Source: Candidatus Nitrosopumilus sp. SW
GTDB lineage: Archaea > Thermoproteota > Nitrososphaeria > Nitrososphaerales > Nitrosopumilaceae
Assembly: GCF_006740685.1 (NCBI RefSeq)
Contig: NZ_CP035425.1
Location: 1-64,000, forward strand
DNA: 64,000 bases
Direction of reading: 5' to 3'
In this document: piece by piece, positions 38,003 through 45,105 of the stretch
Position numbering within the stretch: position 1 is the first letter of the stretch
Layout of the letters: every line of letters begins with the position of its first letter
Notes under the pieces: model-generated
What the model saw: only the letters and a program-made list of their open reading frames with translations
Database searches by the model: none
Told to the model about the DNA's origin: nothing
Position numbers and translations under genes: made by a program

Positions 38003-38302
38003 TTATTTTTTAGGTCTTTTTCGAGGATTTTTCTCATAATATTTTTCGACATTCTCATTCCATTCTTTGTTTTCTGGTAAACGTGAACGTGGGTGAGGCC
38101 TTTTACCTTTTTTTGATAATAGATCACTATTTTCTTCATAAAATCTGTCGATTTCTGCAATCAACACATCTAGAAATTTTGATGCATCATTAGCTTCTTG
38201 ACTTTTAGGATCTCTATGTGTCAAAATTGATTTTGCTAGTGTATCGACTTTAGCTGTTTTTATCTTGTATTCATAGCGAACTCTATTTTCAAATGTAATC
38301 AT
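38003..38302 (-). CDS. Hypothetical basic protein
   Basis: 99 aa, helical and basic (VRYEYKIKTAKVDTLAKSIL; FLDVLIAEIDRFYEENSDLL) with a C-terminal basic/proline tail (KKGKRPHPRSRLPENKEW, KNPRKRPKK). Composition suggests nucleic-acid or ribosome association. Convergent with the CxC protein. No recognised family. Confidence 0.6.
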   Translation of the reverse strand: MITFENRVRYEYKIKTAKVDTLAKSILTHRDPKSQEANDASKFLDVLIAEIDRFYEENSDLLSKKGKRPHPRSRLPENKEWNENVEKYYEKNPRKRPKK

Positions 38303-38409
38303 TAGGCTTTTTTCTATAATTTACTAGTGTATATTCATTTCATTTTAAGAATAATTTTATGTTTGAATTTAACCCTCTAGTTTAAATTCGCAGAATTTAC
38401 AAAAAAACC

Positions 38410-38826
38410 ATGTCTGAAAAATATCAAAATGATAATTTTGAATTATTTGAAAAAATAAACAAAAAATATTTTCTAGAATTGGAACAAAATGTACCTCATA
38501 TTCAACAAACTTTGTTTGATTTGCAAAATGAATATTACAAATTATGGAAAAACTATGTTACTTCCCAACTATCTCTTCAAAAAGAATTTATTCACAAATC
38601 TGGTTTTGATTATTCCTTTCCTGGTAATGTAAAAGATATAATCGAAAACATGTCTGATGAGACAATAAAATTTCGTTCCATATTTCATAAAATGACAATT
38701 ACAAATATTGAACAAGGTAAAAATTATGCAAAAACACTAAATGATAATTATAATACTTTTGTTGATTTAAACAGAAAAATACTTCAAAATTCGATTTCAC
38801 TGTTCAAAACAAACCAAGGGGATTAA
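38410..38826 (+). CDS. Hypothetical helical protein (phasin-like character)
   Basis: 138 aa, long amphipathic helices (FLELEQNVPHIQQTLFDLQN; KFRSIFHKMTITNIEQGKNY), no TM, no cysteines. The layout recalls phasin-like or PHA-synthase accessory proteins, but this is only resemblance. An 8-bp inverted repeat (GAATTTAA/TTAAATTC, 38365-38389) lies in its promoter. A TM microprotein starts 1 bp after its stop. Confidence 0.62.
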   Translation: MSEKYQNDNFELFEKINKKYFLELEQNVPHIQQTLFDLQNEYYKLWKNYVTSQLSLQKEFIHKSGFDYSFPGNVKDIIENMSDETIKFRSIFHKMTITNIEQGKNYAKTLNDNYNTFVDLNRKILQNSISLFKTNQGD

Positions 38827-38827
38827 T

Positions 38828-38914
38828 ATGAAAAAATCCACGATTGGCGTTATTTTAATCGGTGTGTCTATAGTTGTTTTTTATGGTGTTATGGCTCTAT
38901 TGTGGAATCTCTAG
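38828..38914 (+). CDS. Single-TM microprotein, 28 aa
   Basis: Starts MKKSTIGVILIGVSIVVFYG and ends VMALLWNL: a two-lysine start and one TM helix. It follows the 38410 gene after one base, so co-translation is likely. It ends 1 bp before the convergent gene's stop. Confidence 0.55.
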   Translation: MKKSTIGVILIGVSIVVFYGVMALLWNL

Positions 38915-38915
38915 T

Positions 38916-39440
38916 TTAGATTTTTGATAAAATCTTCTTTTTTGTATCTTGAAATTCCTTTGCTGTGATTAATCCTTGTTTTTTTAATTTTCCAAGTTTT
39001 TCCAATTCTTCAAGATGTTTTTGTGTAGGTGTCCTTAGTTTCTTTGAAATTTGCTTTTTAACTGCGTTTGATTTTGTAGATTTTTTGAGTTTGGTAGTAA
39101 GTTTTGCTCTCTCCTTTGATATTATTTGGCCGATCTCAAATCCTTTCTTTTTTGCGTGCTTGATAATTTCATCTGATTTTTGTTTAGTTACATCATCAAC
39201 AAGTTTGTGACTTTTTGCCATTTTACCTAATTCTTGGGTTTTCTTACGTGCTAACCTACCTTGAAATTTTAAATCCTTGATAATCTCACTTTTTGTCTTT
39301 TTCTTAAAACGTCTTGTGTACTCTTCAATTACTAGGATTGGGAATGGGCTATACTCTACATCCAAATAATATCTGATAATTGTATCATCTGGTAATTTTT
39401 TTAGATATTCTTTTATTGATTTTTCTGATTTTAGTATCAT
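38916..39440 (-). CDS. Basic coiled-coil protein with C-terminal SHOCT-like domain
   Basis: 174 aa. Lysine-rich helices in the middle (~45-130). The end HLEELEKLGKLKKQGLITAK plus EFQDTKKKILSKI matches the ~30-residue SHOCT pattern (L-x2-L-x2-L-x3-G-x-I-T-x2-E-F-x3-K-x2-L). SHOCT is an oligomerisation tag at C-termini. The rest is unrecognised. High Lys content suggests nucleic-acid or membrane contact. Confidence 0.7.
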   Translation of the reverse strand: MILKSEKSIKEYLKKLPDDTIIRYYLDVEYSPFPILVIEEYTRRFKKKTKSEIIKDLKFQGRLARKKTQELGKMAKSHKLVDDVTKQKSDEIIKHAKKKGFEIGQIISKERAKLTTKLKKSTKSNAVKKQISKKLRTPTQKHLEELEKLGKLKKQGLITAKEFQDTKKKILSKI

Positions 39441-39462
39441 ACTTTTTTGTTAATTCATTCTC

Positions 39463-39693
39463 TTAAAAAGATTGATTTGATGATTGTGTCTCAAATCTGT
39501 TTTCTTGGTATTCTTCATCATAGATTTTTCTGATTTTGTTTTCATCAAATAACTTATCTAGAATTTCTTCGATTTCTTCTTCCACTATGCCAAACCTTCT
39601 GTGAATGTGTCTAATTGCAGTTGTTTCACTAATTTCTGATCTGTTTTTGATATACTCAAAAATTCTTTCTGTGGTATCAGTATCTTTACTCAC
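39463..39693 (-). CDS. Small winged-helix-like protein
   Basis: 76 aa. RIFEYIKNRSEISETTAIRH, then GIVEEEIEEILDKLFDENKI and RKIYDEEY look like a winged helix (two helices plus a hydrophobic recognition helix and wing). Possibly a transcription regulator. Located 23 bp upstream of the SHOCT gene on the same strand, so likely co-transcribed with it. Confidence 0.6.
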   Translation of the reverse strand: MSKDTDTTERIFEYIKNRSEISETTAIRHIHRRFGIVEEEIEEILDKLFDENKIRKIYDEEYQENRFETQSSNQSF

Positions 39694-39724
39694 AATTACT
39701 CATTACGTGAATGTTATTTTAAAA

Positions 39725-39814
39725 TTAGTATCCGGAAATCAATGTACATTCCATAGAACAGATATTTGAATTTGTGTTGAAATTTTTTCCACAAACTTTA
39801 CAGTTTTTTTCCAT
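39725..39814 (-). CDS. Zinc-finger microprotein, 29 aa
   Basis: MEKNCKVCGKNFNTNSNICS followed by MECTLISGY. C-x2-C and a later C-x3-C could form one zinc knuckle. Divergent from the zinc protein at 39951; the TTAG-N6-CTAA array lies between the two starts. The paired arrangement strengthens the call. Confidence 0.55.
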   Translation of the reverse strand: MEKNCKVCGKNFNTNSNICSMECTLISGY

Positions 39815-39854
39815 GATAAGTTTTAGAAAAATTTTCTATTAAATGCTTTGAAAA

Positions 39855-39910
39855 TTAGTCCCTTCTAATTAGTGGTAACTAATTAGCATGACCTAATTAG
39901 TCTGTTCTAA
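39855..39910. promoter_or_regulatory. Four contiguous TTAG-N6-CTAA units (14-bp period)
   Basis: TTAG-TCCCTT-CTAA, TTAG-TGGTAA-CTAA, TTAG-CATGAC-CTAA and TTAG-TCTGTT-CTAA are joined end to end, exactly 56 bp. Junctions create CTAATTAG palindromes at 39865, 39879 and 39893. The six-base centres vary while half-sites are invariant, as expected of protein-binding sites. The array lies between two divergent zinc microprotein genes, 40 bp before the ATG at 39951. Likely an operator for cooperative dimer binding. Confidence 0.75.
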
Positions 39911-39950
39911 TTTTACCATGGTTTAAATCCATTTTCAACAAAAAAGTTCT

Positions 39951-40124
39951 ATGAAAGATCTTTCTTGTAGGAAATGTGGCGAACAATTACAAGTGTACAA
40001 GAAATGCAGTGTTTGTTTTAAACCAAATCAATTCACATGTGGAAAACTTGGACATACTACTGATGAAGAAATTCATTTGCAATGTTTGATGATGCACATG
40101 GATCATAGAATTCTTTCAAACTAG
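39951..40124 (+). CDS. Zinc-ribbon protein, 57 aa
   Basis: Starts MKDLSCRKCGEQLQVYKKCS. C6-x2-C9 and C19-x2-C22 form a zinc ribbon; a second cluster C30, H35, H42, C45, H49, H52 may bind another metal. It is downstream of the TTAG-N6-CTAA array and so probably regulated by it. Convergent with the gene at 40147. Confidence 0.7.
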   Translation: MKDLSCRKCGEQLQVYKKCSVCFKPNQFTCGKLGHTTDEEIHLQCLMMHMDHRILSN

Positions 40125-40146
40125 ACTGAAAATTTTGATTCTAGAA

Positions 40147-40497
40147 TTATTCATTCCAGATGGGCTGTGATTTTAACCATGCAATCAAGTCTCTGTACAA
40201 CTTGCTTTTACGCATATTTAGTACTCCAATCTCAAGATTAGTTGAGGATTTTACTGTCTTAGTATAGTTTTCATACTTTGCAAAAATGATTTTGTCAAGA
40301 TACATTTCATTTTGCATCTCTTTTTTGGCCAATTCTTCTGACTCTGTCATTGCAAAACTGGCAAAAAGTACTCCATCTGCCCAATACGCGTTAGCAGATT
40401 CTAGTGAAGACATCATACCAATCAGATCGTCTAAATCTAACTTGATCATATCTCTGACATAGATTTTGTCATATGGTTTGTGGACAAATTCTGTCAT
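40147..40497 (-). CDS. Hypothetical protein
   Basis: 116 aa soluble, acidic N-terminal half (IKLDLDDLIGMMSSLESANA) and aromatic-rich C-terminal helix (KLYRDLIAWLKSQPIWNE). No motif recognised. Convergent with the zinc-ribbon gene at 39951. Function unknown. Confidence 0.65.
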   Translation of the reverse strand: MTEFVHKPYDKIYVRDMIKLDLDDLIGMMSSLESANAYWADGVLFASFAMTESEELAKKEMQNEMYLDKIIFAKYENYTKTVKSSTNLEIGVLNMRKSKLYRDLIAWLKSQPIWNE

Positions 40498-40566
40498 ATG
40501 GTGAATGATTAGTGTAGTTTAATGAATATTTGGAAATTTTATAACTGGTTTTTGATTAATTAATTC

Positions 40567-40803
40567 ATGACTGATAATCCTTCAGATTTTTCTGAACATG
40601 AATTATTTGTGACAGAGTTTCCAAAACAAGGATATGGCATAATTGATTATCTTCAAGGACGTGTCCATTTTGCATTACTTGATCAAATGAAACTCATGCA
40701 TACTTCAGGTATGACTCAAGATCAGATTAAAGAGACAATATTGCTACGTGTGACTGAAATCATTGAAAATTTTGAGCCTCAAAAAGAGTCAAAAAGTTCT
40801 TGA
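40567..40803 (+). CDS. Hypothetical small protein
   Basis: 78 aa, acidic, with a central QGYGIIDYLQGRVHFALLDQ and a helix TQDQIKETILLRVTEIIENF. No cysteines or TM. Its end overlaps the convergent Cys-rich microprotein by 15 bp. Function unknown. Confidence 0.62.
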   Translation: MTDNPSDFSEHELFVTEFPKQGYGIIDYLQGRVHFALLDQMKLMHTSGMTQDQIKETILLRVTEIIENFEPQKESKSS

Positions 40804-40920
40804 TTCCATCTTTACAGAATCTGCCATGATAATTTTGTGACATTTACAATAGCAGTTAGTGTGAGGCATATCGTTGTCCATTCTATATTGACATTCTTTG
40901 GTGTGTTCTAGTACTGACAA
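40789..40920 (-). CDS. Cys/His-rich microprotein, 43 aa (TTG start)
   Basis: Starts LSVLEHTKECQYRMDNDMPH (first Leu read as Met) and continues TNCYCKCHKIIMADSVKMES. H, C, H, C-x-C-x-C-H suggests one metal site. The TTG is the only start before an upstream stop, and a TTAAAAATA element lies 22 nt before it, which suits a leaderless transcript. An internal ATG (30 aa form) is the alternative. The CxCxCHK motif recurs at 50106. Confidence 0.5.
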   Translation of the reverse strand: MSVLEHTKECQYRMDNDMPHTNCYCKCHKIIMADSVKMESRTF

Positions 40921-40966
40921 TTTTTAATTCACCTATTTTTAATCTAGATATTACTTAAGAACTACA

Positions 40967-41125
40967 TTAGTTTGATGTTTTTTTATATTCAAAATACTCT
41001 TGTATCTCACTGTTGAGTTTTTTCATCAAAAATTCATCAGTAAAATCTGATTTTTTTAACAAATCCCATGTTTCTTGAATTCCTTGTTTTAAAACAAATA
41101 ATGTTCTCTTATCGTCACAGTGCAT
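40967..41125 (-). CDS. Small helical protein, 52 aa
   Basis: Starts MHCDDKRTLFVLKQGIQETW and continues with DLLKKSDFTDEFLMKKLNSE and an aromatic/basic tail. Amphipathic helices with no stop-rich look; good coding appearance. Same strand as the Cys microprotein downstream. Function unknown. Confidence 0.55.
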   Translation of the reverse strand: MHCDDKRTLFVLKQGIQETWDLLKKSDFTDEFLMKKLNSEIQEYFEYKKTSN

Positions 41126-41172
41126 GTCTTTATTTTTTTGATTGTTGAATTTATGTATTAAAATGAAAAAAC

Positions 41173-41196
41173 ACTCCTTAGATTTTTCTAAGGAGT
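41173..41196 (-). terminator. Perfect hairpin with T-tract
   Basis: ACTCCTTAGA and TCTAAGGAGT pair perfectly over 10 bp around a 4-base loop. On the minus strand it is followed by TGTTTTTTCATTTT, the form of an intrinsic terminator. It would end a minus-strand transcript covering the 23-aa frame at 41258. Confidence 0.6.
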
Positions 41197-41257
41197 TTCA
41201 TCTATGCTTCTTGTTTTTTTGCACTAGCAGTATGTACTGCATGTGAATCCAGGCATG

Positions 41258-41329
41258 TTACTCCTCAGATATTAGCCATGAAAGACCAATTGCTTCTTCC
41301 CATGATGGACTGTAATTGTTATTATTCAT
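41258..41329 (-). CDS. Possible 23-aa microprotein with own terminator
   Basis: MNNNNYSPSWEEAIGLSWLI followed by SEE. Support comes from the strong minus-strand hairpin/T-tract 60 bp downstream, which implies a short transcript here. The alternative is a small non-coding RNA of about 150-180 nt from this strand. Confidence 0.4.
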   Translation of the reverse strand: MNNNNYSPSWEEAIGLSWLISEE

Positions 41330-41450
41330 GATTTGATATTGGATATTTTCTATTTAACAAGAATGAACGATTCATCAGTATCAAAAATATGAACAAATCA
41401 ATAGTTATTCTTTATATTGAATTCTCATAATTATTGTTACCCGACCATAG

Positions 41451-41485
41451 ATGGTATGATTCAAATTTATTTTGAATCCTACCAT
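41451..41485. terminator. 15-bp hairpin after the 41495 gene
   Basis: ATGGTATGATTCAAA and TTTGAATCCTACCAT pair with one mismatch around TTTAT, 10 bp past the stop of the minus-strand gene. A T-rich stretch follows on the plus strand, so orientation is ambiguous. Confidence 0.5.
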
Positions 41486-41494
41486 TTCTTTATT

Positions 41495-41956
41495 TTACAA
41501 AGTTGACATTTTTTCATAGTAAAATTCTTGTTTTTTCAAATCTTTTTCATTGATAATTCTAAATTTTCTGATTGGGATGAGTTTTGATACTTCTTCATAT
41601 GTGGTTATGTCTATGGCATCTGCTGCAAAAGCAATTTGTAAAAGTGGCGCCTTTTCTTCTATGACTGGTTTTACTTGATTATATCCACTGCTTTGCCTCA
41701 TTCCTGTCCTAAACAATCCGATATGTTTGTCCGTCTTTGAAACTTGCGGATCTTGATAGCAGCATATTGCAAATTCATCTTCTTCTTTTTCAATAATTGT
41801 TAATCTTGTAAATTTCTCACTCCAGTTTTCAATATTCTTTGAAATTTCTACTGCCTCATCTTTATCTTCAAAAACGATTGAAACTACTATTCTGTCTTTT
41901 TCATGTGCCCACGAAATACCGTAAAAATTTTTTCTCCAGTCAATCTCGAATGACAT
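41495..41956 (-). CDS. Hypothetical soluble protein
   Basis: 153 aa. Starts MSFEIDWRKNFYGISWAHEK. Mixed alpha/beta, moderately acidic, two adjacent Cys (AICCYQD) near residue 66, no TM. No family recognised. A strong hairpin lies just 3' of it. Function unknown. Confidence 0.68.
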   Translation of the reverse strand: MSFEIDWRKNFYGISWAHEKDRIVVSIVFEDKDEAVEISKNIENWSEKFTRLTIIEKEEDEFAICCYQDPQVSKTDKHIGLFRTGMRQSSGYNQVKPVIEEKAPLLQIAFAADAIDITTYEEVSKLIPIRKFRIINEKDLKKQEFYYEKMSTL

Positions 41957-42074
41957 AAAATCATTAAAAAAATCTCACATTAATTCTTTCTAATGGAATT
42001 AAACGAATAGATCTAAAGTTAATTTTTTTGTATTGTGGATACAAAAATAATTTTCTTAGAAAACAAAAAGAGAA

Positions 42075-42212
42075 TCAAGGTGTGATTCTCAATGAAGATA
42101 TTTCACACTCACAGGCTTCTCTTTTACCACAATATGGACAGTTGCAGTCACAATATAGTAATGCAACTCCGCATGTTGTACATTTGGTATACTCTGCAAA
42201 ATCTTCTTTCAT
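42075..42212 (-). CDS. Cys-rich zinc-ribbon microprotein, 45 aa
   Basis: Starts MKEDFAEYTKCTTCGVALLY and continues CDCNCPYCGKREACECEI. C-x2-C, C-x-C-x-C-x2-C and C-x-C give nine cysteines, enough for two zinc ions. Preferred over the overlapping plus-strand frame because of this regular Cys pattern. Function unknown. Confidence 0.68.
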   Translation of the reverse strand: MKEDFAEYTKCTTCGVALLYCDCNCPYCGKREACECEISSLRITP

Positions 42213-42345
42213 AATGTGTAAATGCAGTACAAAATTGATAAATTACCTGCTTGTTATTCTGTAAATTAGTTTCAAATATGATTTTATTTTAAACAAATGT
42301 TTAGAAATCATTTGTTTGTTTTTTTATATTTTGAATCCATACTAG

Positions 42346-42409
42346 TAGTAACGTCTTCGATTAGTGGTCTAGGCATGCTATAAACGGCCACTATTCCAAG
42401 ACGTTGTTA
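42346..42409. ncRNA. Structured element with nested stems
   Basis: Outer stem 42346-42357 with 42398-42409 (core AACGTCTT/AAGACGTT, extended by wobble pairs) and inner stem AGTGG/CCACT (42363-42367 with 42388-42392), with about 20 bases in the apical loop. TCTCTTTTTTTC follows on the plus strand, as for a terminated plus-strand RNA. Alternatively it is the 3'-UTR hairpin of the minus gene whose stop lies in the right arm. Confidence 0.45.
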
Positions 42410-42556
42410 GTCTCTTTTTTTCAATAACGCTTCTTCTGGTGTTTTTTCCTTATTTGATTCCCAATGCCAACTGTGGTGTTTTTTCCAATGTTTTTCTAGT
42501 TCTTTTGTTGTTGGCTCTTTTCCTAAAGGTGTACCACATAATTTACACTGTATCAT
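42407..42556 (-). CDS. C2H2-type zinc-finger protein, 49 aa
   Basis: Starts MIQCKLCGTPLGKEPTTKEL, then EKHWKKHHSWHWE and a charged tail. C4-x2-C7 followed by His residues at about 23 and 27-28 gives a C2H2 finger. Its stop codon is part of the stem at 42398-42409. Follows and slightly overlaps the frame at 42543. Confidence 0.65.
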   Translation of the reverse strand: MIQCKLCGTPLGKEPTTKELEKHWKKHHSWHWESNKEKTPEEALLKKRD

Positions 42557-42632
42557 TTTTCTTGTTCTCTTCTTTCTTCTTTTTTGGTTTTATAATTGGA
42601 TGACACTGTGCAGGTAAATTCTCATCATCCAT
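42543..42632 (-). CDS. Possible 29-aa basic microprotein
   Basis: MDDENLPAQCHPIIKPKKKK and EENKKNDTV. It overlaps the start of the zinc-finger gene by 14 bp, suggesting coupling, but composition is low-complexity. Weak support. Confidence 0.3.
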   Translation of the reverse strand: MDDENLPAQCHPIIKPKKKKEENKKNDTV

Positions 42633-42679
42633 GTTACCATGAATTGATTCTTGAAAATAAGTATTTGTTTAGAATATTT

Positions 42680-43015
42680 TTATGATGTTTTTGATTTTTT
42701 CTTTTTAAAATTATTTGATTTTTGTCTTTTTCTATTTTGCTCTGAATTCATTATAGAATACATTTGACCTGTTTTACATAATTTCATTTCTCCTGAGATG
42801 TCATCGTGGACTGATTCTATTTTCCCACTTGATAATAACTCTCCAACAATATCCCATGCTTTACTTTCAGATATTTCAAACTTGTATGGAATTGTTGTGA
42901 CTTTGGTAAAATAGCCATTCTCAGAATTTCTTAAAATGAACTTTTCAATTTTTTGTTCAGTAGTCAGTGAAGGTCCTTTCTTTGAAAATTTTCTATAGGG
43001 TCTTCTTTCTGACAT
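42680..43015 (-). CDS. Winged-helix-like basic protein
   Basis: 111 aa. Basic N-terminal tail (SERRPYRKFSKKGP), a probable winged helix (TTEQKIEKFILRNSENGYFT, KFEISESKAWDIVGELLSSG, KIESVHD) and a lysine-rich C-terminal tail. Both tails suggest DNA or RNA contact. Same strand as the gene at 43050, 34 bp apart. Possibly a regulator; target unknown. Confidence 0.62.
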   Translation of the reverse strand: MSERRPYRKFSKKGPSLTTEQKIEKFILRNSENGYFTKVTTIPYKFEISESKAWDIVGELLSSGKIESVHDDISGEMKLCKTGQMYSIMNSEQNRKRQKSNNFKKKKSKTS

Positions 43016-43049
43016 GTTTACTCAAAATATAATCTAGTATTTTAGATAA

Positions 43050-43640
43050 TCATTTTGCATTAATTGTATCTGGATCATTATTTCCTGGCAAATATTTGTC
43101 TCCTAGAACACTTTTCATTTTTTCATCAAACTCCTCTTGAAGTCTAGTTAGATACATTTCAGCTTCAGTCTCATCTTCTGGAATACCTGTATCTGTATCA
43201 TAATTGAAACCTGTGGCTAAATGGTAAAACTCTTCAAAGAATTCCTTACAATCAATCACATCTGCATCTGAATCAATTGATACTACAAAACATTCATTTT
43301 CAATTCTGAAATTCAAACAAATCTCTTCTTCAATCATCACATCGGCCATAACTGCCATGAGGTAAGGGATGTATTTCTCGTCAATCTTTCTATCATTTTT
43401 GTTTGAAATCCATAATTCTTCCCCCTCTAACATATTGTCAAATGTTCTGACTACCATATCACGTATTTCTGAGTCTGTGTGGGCTGATTTTGATTTCCAC
43501 AATCTCTCATCATATTCTTGAGGCTTTACATAGATAGCATCAAACCTCAAATCTTCATTTAGTTGATCAAATTCCCAGACTTGTTTGTTAGTCCACATTG
43601 GAGAATACTTCTTGATTAATTCTCTTGTAGTTTGGTTCAA
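43050..43640 (-). CDS. Hypothetical acidic protein
   Basis: 196 aa, strongly acidic, mixed alpha/beta, no TM. Contains VWEFDQLNEDLRFDAIYVKP, IRDMVVRTFDNMLEGEELWI and FRIENECFVVSIDSDADVID. No family recognised. Same orientation as 42680 and 43681, which may form one transcript. Function unknown. Confidence 0.68.
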   Translation of the reverse strand: MNQTTRELIKKYSPMWTNKQVWEFDQLNEDLRFDAIYVKPQEYDERLWKSKSAHTDSEIRDMVVRTFDNMLEGEELWISNKNDRKIDEKYIPYLMAVMADVMIEEEICLNFRIENECFVVSIDSDADVIDCKEFFEEFYHLATGFNYDTDTGIPEDETEAEMYLTRLQEEFDEKMKSVLGDKYLPGNNDPDTINAK

Positions 43641-43680
43641 TAGTTGCTTCTGATTTTTCTATTGTTTAATCTTAACTGGG

Positions 43681-43902
43681 CTATTGAATCCCTGATTTTA
43701 GATACTCAATAGTACATTCTGCAAGCTCTTTGTCTGAATGTTTTTTTATGTCATGTTTACAATTGGGGCATATTCCTTCTTGTTCCTCATTAAATTCATC
43801 TCCTACTTGTTTCATACAACATTCCATCAATTCTGATGTGGAATGAGACTCCATAGATAGTTTACATGTAGGACACTCTGTCATGTTTCTGTGAATCATC
43901 AA
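43681..43902 (-). CDS. Zinc protein with two homologous C-P-x-C units
   Basis: 73 aa (or 67 from M7, MTECPTCK). Two copies of one ~22-residue unit: CPTCKLSMESHSTSELMEC and CPNCKHDIKKHSDKELAEC. The shared pattern CPxCK-x6-HS-x3-EL-x-EC gives three Cys and one His per unit, so two zinc sites are likely. This is an internal duplication of a zinc module. Function unknown. Confidence 0.72.
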   Translation of the reverse strand: MMIHRNMTECPTCKLSMESHSTSELMECCMKQVGDEFNEEQEGICPNCKHDIKKHSDKELAECTIEYLKSGIQ

Positions 43903-43941
43903 TTGTTAATAAATTATATTTAATTTTAAAAATTGCATTTT

Positions 43942-44193
43942 ATGGAGCCACAAAAATTTCAAAATCAAATTAGATGTATTTGTGATGATGATGTTACTTT
44001 TGAAGTTATAGATGAGATAGAATGTGATTGGGGCTCTCATGTGGTTATACAATGTCCTAAATGTCAAGAGTTGTTCTCAATTGATAACTCGTGTCCTGCA
44101 TTTCATGATGTTTTAGATTTGGAACAAAATAATTTTGAATTATTTTCTGACAAAGAAAAATTTGATTATGTCTCAAATTCTCACCCTGATTAA
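43942..44193 (+). CDS. Zinc-ribbon-like protein
   Basis: 83 aa from the ATG at 43942 (MEPQKFQNQIRC). Cys pattern: CIC near residue 12, CDW, CPKC (~39) and a late C before PAFHDVLD; acidic C-terminal half. An AT-rich promoter precedes the start. An upstream in-frame ATG at 43933 is less likely. A hairpin follows the stop. Confidence 0.66.
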   Translation: MEPQKFQNQIRCICDDDVTFEVIDEIECDWGSHVVIQCPKCQELFSIDNSCPAFHDVLDLEQNNFELFSDKEKFDYVSNSHPD

Positions 44194-44209
44194 TTGGCCA
44201 CAGATAAAA

Positions 44210-44250
44210 GTTGATAATCAATGCCGTGATGCGTTTGTGCGATTATCAAC
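44210..44250. other. 10-bp perfect stem after the 43942 gene
   Basis: GTTGATAATC (44210-44219) and GATTATCAAC (44241-44250) pair perfectly around a 21-base loop that can itself fold weakly. It starts 17 bp after the stop. No T-tract follows, so a processing/stability role is as likely as termination. Confidence 0.5.
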
Positions 44251-44350
44251 TATCCAGCTACACCTATGGCAATACATTATTTCAAAAAATCTTGATAAAA
44301 TAAAAAAACAATGTAAAAGTTGATCTTTCTAATTAAAAAAACTACTCTAG

Positions 44351-44428
44351 CTAACTGAACAAAAGAATGAATCCTGCCGCTAATGCTGCAATTGATATGC
44401 CCATCCACATGTAAAATTTACTATTCAT
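44351..44428 (-). CDS. Single-TM microprotein, 25 aa
   Basis: MNSKFYMWMGISIAALAAGF then ILLFS: one TM helix reaching the C-terminus. Similar single-TM microproteins occur at 36253, 38828 and 49744. Coding support is the clean hydrophobic profile. Confidence 0.5.
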   Translation of the reverse strand: MNSKFYMWMGISIAALAAGFILLFS

Positions 44429-44469
44429 CAAAAATTATTGGAATTATCTGAAATTAATAGTTTGGATTT

Positions 44470-44554
44470 GGAAAGCAAGCAAGTTTGATATCTTTTTTGC
44501 ATCGACTCTTTGGGAGTTACGGCCAGATATCAAACAGGCAATCATCTTGCTTCC
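44470..44554. ncRNA. Long structured hairpin element, ~85 bp
   Basis: Outer stem GGAAAGCAAG/CTTGCTTCC (one bulge), then inner perfect stem GTTTGATATCT/AGATATCAAAC (44483-44493 with 44525-44535), and an apical ACTC...GAGT. Two stacked stems totalling about 20 bp in a gene-free stretch suggest a structured RNA or an attenuator. Strand cannot be decided. Confidence 0.5.
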
Positions 44555-44747
44555 AATATTTGTAATGATTAGTATTTTCAAAAATTCTTAAAATAAAATG
44601 TGTCTTGTATTTTGATCAAAATGGGTTGAAAAAATGATCCATTTCTTAATTCTCACATATTTTGAGCCTAGTGAATCTTGAATGTGTGTTCAAAAATCAC
44701 ATACAATTTCTTTTAGTCTAAACTATGCTAGATATGTCGAGTCATCT

Positions 44748-44809
44748 GTTTGACGGCATTCCTACGTTTGCCTTAACCGATCATTCCCTAGAATAATTAG
44801 CCGTCAAAC
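44748..44809 (+). ncRNA. Stem-loop with T-tract, possible small RNA or terminator
   Basis: GTTTGACGGC and GCCGTCAAAC pair perfectly (10 bp, 11 with the next pair) around a 42-base loop. CACACTCTTTTT follows on the plus strand. It lies about 50 bp before the gene at 44861, so it may end an upstream RNA or act in its promoter region. The spans 44429-44469 and 44555-44747 hold nothing else I can support. Confidence 0.5.
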
Positions 44810-44860
44810 ACACTCTTTTTAACAAAATATTTTTCAATTCTAAAATTCAATATTCTATGT

Positions 44861-45064
44861 TTGCTAATCACGTGCAAAGGTATCCAAAAAAATGGAAAAT
44901 ATGAAAAATGCCCTTTTATTTTTGATGGAGATTGGGGAGATTCTGAGCTAATTGAGCATCAAAATTCTCACAAATCCCTAGAGTCACAAAATTATTCTTG
45001 GTTAGGCTTTGACACATCACAACCTATTGGCAAATTCAGTGGACGTGATGGGAAACAGCCCTAA
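44861..45064 (+). CDS. Small C2H2-like zinc protein (TTG start)
   Basis: 67 aa from TTG. Starts with LITCKGIQKNGKYEKCPFIF; two Cys 12 residues apart and a later H-x4-H (EHQNSH) form a plausible zinc finger. C-terminal half is flexible. An ATG at 44857-44859 is out of frame. The 45106 gene follows on the same strand. Confidence 0.58.
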   Translation: MLITCKGIQKNGKYEKCPFIFDGDWGDSELIEHQNSHKSLESQNYSWLGFDTSQPIGKFSGRDGKQP

Positions 45065-45105
45065 TCACAATCTAATTATTCTGAAATTCTCAAATTATCA
45101 AGATA

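Noticed and set aside
42028-42264. Plus-strand 78-codon frame
   Set aside because: Overlaps the nine-cysteine zinc microprotein on the minus strand and lacks any protein-like features.
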